This document shows positions 61,901 through 64,000 of a stretch of DNA of 64,000 nucleotides, piece by piece. Location: assembly GCF_000003855.2 (NCBI RefSeq), contig NW_003101682.1, forward strand, positions 2,300,280-2,364,279, read 5' to 3'. The notes under the pieces were generated by a model. It made no database searches and was not told the DNA's origin. It saw only the letters and a program-made list of their open reading frames with translations. The stretch's first letter is position 1; the number at the start of each line of letters is the position of its first letter. This DNA is from Blastomyces gilchristii SLH14081. Taxonomy: Eukaryota; Ascomycota; Eurotiomycetes; Onygenales; Ajellomycetaceae. A program made the position numbers and the translations under genes.

Positions 61901-63563
61901 TTAAGTCTCTGTATGTAATTAGTCTTTTCATCTCATAGATATCATTCTCATTTAATCTTGCTGTAAATGAGAACATGCAGTCAGAAGATATAATGAAAAT
62001 AGCATGATTATTCTCATATATCAACTGCTTATAGGTATAACCCTGACATACAAGCTTATTCATACTCATGAGGTTCACTTCTAACTTCAGGACATAGCAG
62101 ACATTATTTAACAGCATATTCATCTCTTTCACTGAAATCTTCATCTCTTCTATAGCTGCAGCAAAGACTATCATTCTGTCTGTTATTTTCAACATCACTT
62201 TCACCTTCTGAGGTTTTGCCATGACAAGATCTCTGTGGGGTGTGGCATGAGCGCCTGATTCAGAGTCTAGAATCCAGGTATCTTTTTCTGTCTGATCACT
62301 CACATAGGTCTTTTCTTTAATACAAAATACTTGCTTCATGACATTGTGAACAGAAGCAGCATCTGTATTCTCTGCATTATTGTCTTTATTCTTGTTTCTA
62401 TTAATATTAAAATTCGAATTCAAAGAACATTTCTCAGAATATTTCTTTCAACAGTCAGGCTGAATATGATCAATCTTTTGACAATGATAGTATATCTTCA
62501 CATCATTGTCTCTACATTCAGGTTTGAATTCAATATTCTTGTTCTTGTCTTTCTCTTTATTCTTGTCTTTCTTATCCTTGTCTTGCACATTGTTGGTAGA
62601 GTTTCTAGATACATCAGTGCTTGCCTCATTAACAGCAGAAAGTGATAAAAGAATATCACAGCACAGGCTCATAAAATCATTCTCTAAGAGTTGAGTATTA
62701 TTCTTATCAATTTGATTCATTCAATTTCTTATGAATGAGGCTCAATCTCTGTTGACTTCTGTAAGCAGTCTGTTGAAAAACATAACATCAGAGATCTCAT
62801 ATTCTAGATGTATATAGTCAGTTCTTATGATAATTAATCATTCAATGAAAGCTCTGTCAGATTCTTTGCTTTTAAAGATTATTTTAATAAGCTCTTCAAA
62901 CAAATGAGTTCTGCATACAGCAGGTCTCTCAGAAAAGTTATTCTCTATAATAGTTCACAGAGTATAAGCTGATAATTTGAACTTCTTGAGTATAGTGAAA
63001 TGAGTCTTGATCTGCAGAATAATTGCAGATCACATGTAATTGTATAATCAAAGATTGTATTCTTTTTAGAAACATTGCATATTCATAGTAATATTCTCAT
63101 CAAGATCATTATCTTCAAGAATATCATTGATTTCAGACTGTTCTACAGCTAAAAGAATTTCCTCTCTTCATATTGAGTAGTTAATGAATCTAGTAAGAAC
63201 TATTAATCTTTTAATAAGTCTTACTTAGCTTCTGAATTCTTCAAGAACTTTTATTATAATAGATATCTTCTCTTTCTATTGAAGATATTCTGTCAGATCT
63301 GCTCTCATCTTATCATCTGCAGAGTCACTTCTACTGATCTTTATCTGCTTAATCTTATGCTGAAGTCTTGTAATTTCTAGTCTTATATAAGTCTTCTCAC
63401 TTACTAAGCTATTGTTATTCTGATCACTTGAGCTCTCTACATTATCTAACATCTCACTAATACCTTCAATCAGATCTTCATATTTATTGAACTCATCAGA
63501 CTGTTTCACTGCAATAATTTCATTCAGCTTAAACACTTCTAAGACAGTTACTTTTCAGTTCAT
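58986..63563 (-). pseudogene. Copia gag-pol polyprotein remnant
   Basis: A frame of 1,526 codons including the stop, from ATG 63563 to TGA 58988-58986, in register throughout and interrupted only by in-frame stops. Gag occupies roughly the first 350 residues and ends in a knuckle reading 'YYHCQKIDHIQPDC', where the first Cys is Tyr. The protease shows 'WILDSESGAHATPH' near 62260. Integrase starts with 'FCKTCIQIKM' near 61670 and continues to about 61000. The reverse transcriptase has 'DYVSAFLND' near 60260, 'SLYEMKQAVR' near 60150 and 'YVDD' at 60017-60006. RNase H ends with 'NIADRLIKSLTKPAFEEF' near 59100. Domain order PR-IN-RT-RH defines Copia. It is a transposon protein with no host role evident. 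Confidence 0.88.
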
Positions 63564-63800
63564 TGTAGATGTTGATAAGCTTATACTCAATTCTTCTTAT
63601 GCTTCAGATATTTGTGAATTTCTTCTTCTACATATTGATATGTAATTCTTCATTAAGTCAGGCTTTTCACCTGATCTCAGGTTTATCATGAGTTCATTTA
63701 ATTAATAAATCATCTAGGCATGCTTGTAATAATGTGTGAAGATGTCAATTTAGCATGTTATTATGATTATTTATTACTTGCGAAGGGCTTCATAACCTCT

Positions 63801-63906
63801 TGAAGAATAATGTTATTATGTTATATTGTAATCTAACTACATGAGTTACACTAAATGAATAGGTTAGAGTGGCACGTGACTAGAGTAGATGTAGTAATCA
63901 TCAACA
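63801..63906 (-). repeat. 5' LTR of the Copia element
   Basis: Partner of 58708-58813. Starts TGAAGAATAAT and ends CATCAACA on the plus strand. Confidence 0.85.
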
Positions 63907-64000
63907 TTATGCGAGGTCAGAGTCATGATTATGTAATGAGGTCAAGTGGCGCACTTAGCAAGGGTCAAGTTTTTCTGGTTATATCACCTAACGCATGCCT

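Larger units (their letters stand above)
58708..63906 (-). mobile_element. Ty1/Copia LTR retrotransposon (minus strand)
   Basis: Direct repeats of about 106 bp begin TGAAGAATAAT and end AACA at 58708-58813 and 63801-63906. Read on the minus strand, a purine tract AAGAAGAGA abuts the 3' LTR (next to 58814). GGTTATGAAGCCC, a plausible primer-binding site, follows the 5' LTR (63797-63785). One long Copia-type gag-pol frame lies between. If the LTRs are taken 3 bp longer (from TCT), flanking TTATA (58700-58704) and TTATG (63907-63911) form a 5-bp target duplication with one G/A change. Confidence 0.88.
58135..63978. mobile_element. TIR-bounded DNA element with TGACCTC repeats, split by a Copia element
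   Basis: About 60 bp at 58135-58193 recur in inverted form at 63910-63978, including a 26-bp identical core (58151-58176 and 63934-63959). TGACCTC occurs at 58144, 58166, 58184 and 58215 on the left and inverted at 63913 and 63938 on the right, like transposase-binding subterminal repeats. Similar TTAGGT (58084) and ACCTAA (63986) may mark the real outer ends. Without the Copia insertion the element is about 0.6 kb and non-coding, so MITE-like. No target duplication was confirmed because the window ends here. Confidence 0.65.

Overview
The window looks like nuclear DNA of a filamentous ascomycete. The two conserved genes read like Eurotiomycetes orthologues, but that placement is tentative. 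It has a two-speed layout: a gene island of normal base composition (about 50.8-58.1 kb) lies between long AT-rich blocks built of transposons that a C-to-T / G-to-A mutational process (RIP or RIP-like) has inactivated. Transposon reading frames can still be followed, but they are full of stops at former Trp and Gln codons.

Layout. 0.1-5.8 kb: a 5.74-kb hAT DNA transposon with a perfect 8-bp target duplication, a broken transposase and a second, less damaged gene. 5.9-18 kb and 33.8-46.2 kb: two related mosaics of an I/Tad-type LINE (two long copies, three 5'-truncated ones), tRNA-derived SINEs ending in the same AAT tail as the LINE, a foldback (inverted-repeat) element, and 506-bp nonautonomous relatives of the hAT element. 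19.3-27.1 kb: a complete Ty3/Gypsy element with a chromodomain, 533-bp LTRs and a perfect 5-bp target duplication. 28.6-33.6 kb: pol of a second, different Gypsy element on the minus strand. 46.2-50.8 kb: five copies of the 506-bp element, three of them nested inside one another at the edge of the gene island.

Gene island: eIF2B epsilon (GCD6; 5 exons, 733 aa, plus strand) converges tail-to-tail on a SprT-like metalloprotease gene of GCNA type (minus strand). These are unrelated housekeeping functions (translation initiation; DNA-protein crosslink repair), not a cluster.

58.1-64 kb: a small DNA element with terminal inverted repeats and repeated TGACCTC motifs, split by a Ty1/Copia element whose single 1,525-codon frame is still in register.

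I find no CRISPR array, rRNA, secondary-metabolite cluster or obviously new multigene system. The most interesting signals are the hAT/MITE family with its accessory gene, the LINE-SINE tail sharing, the sparing of repeat edges from mutation, and a mutational context that seems to favour CpG and CpC over CpA.
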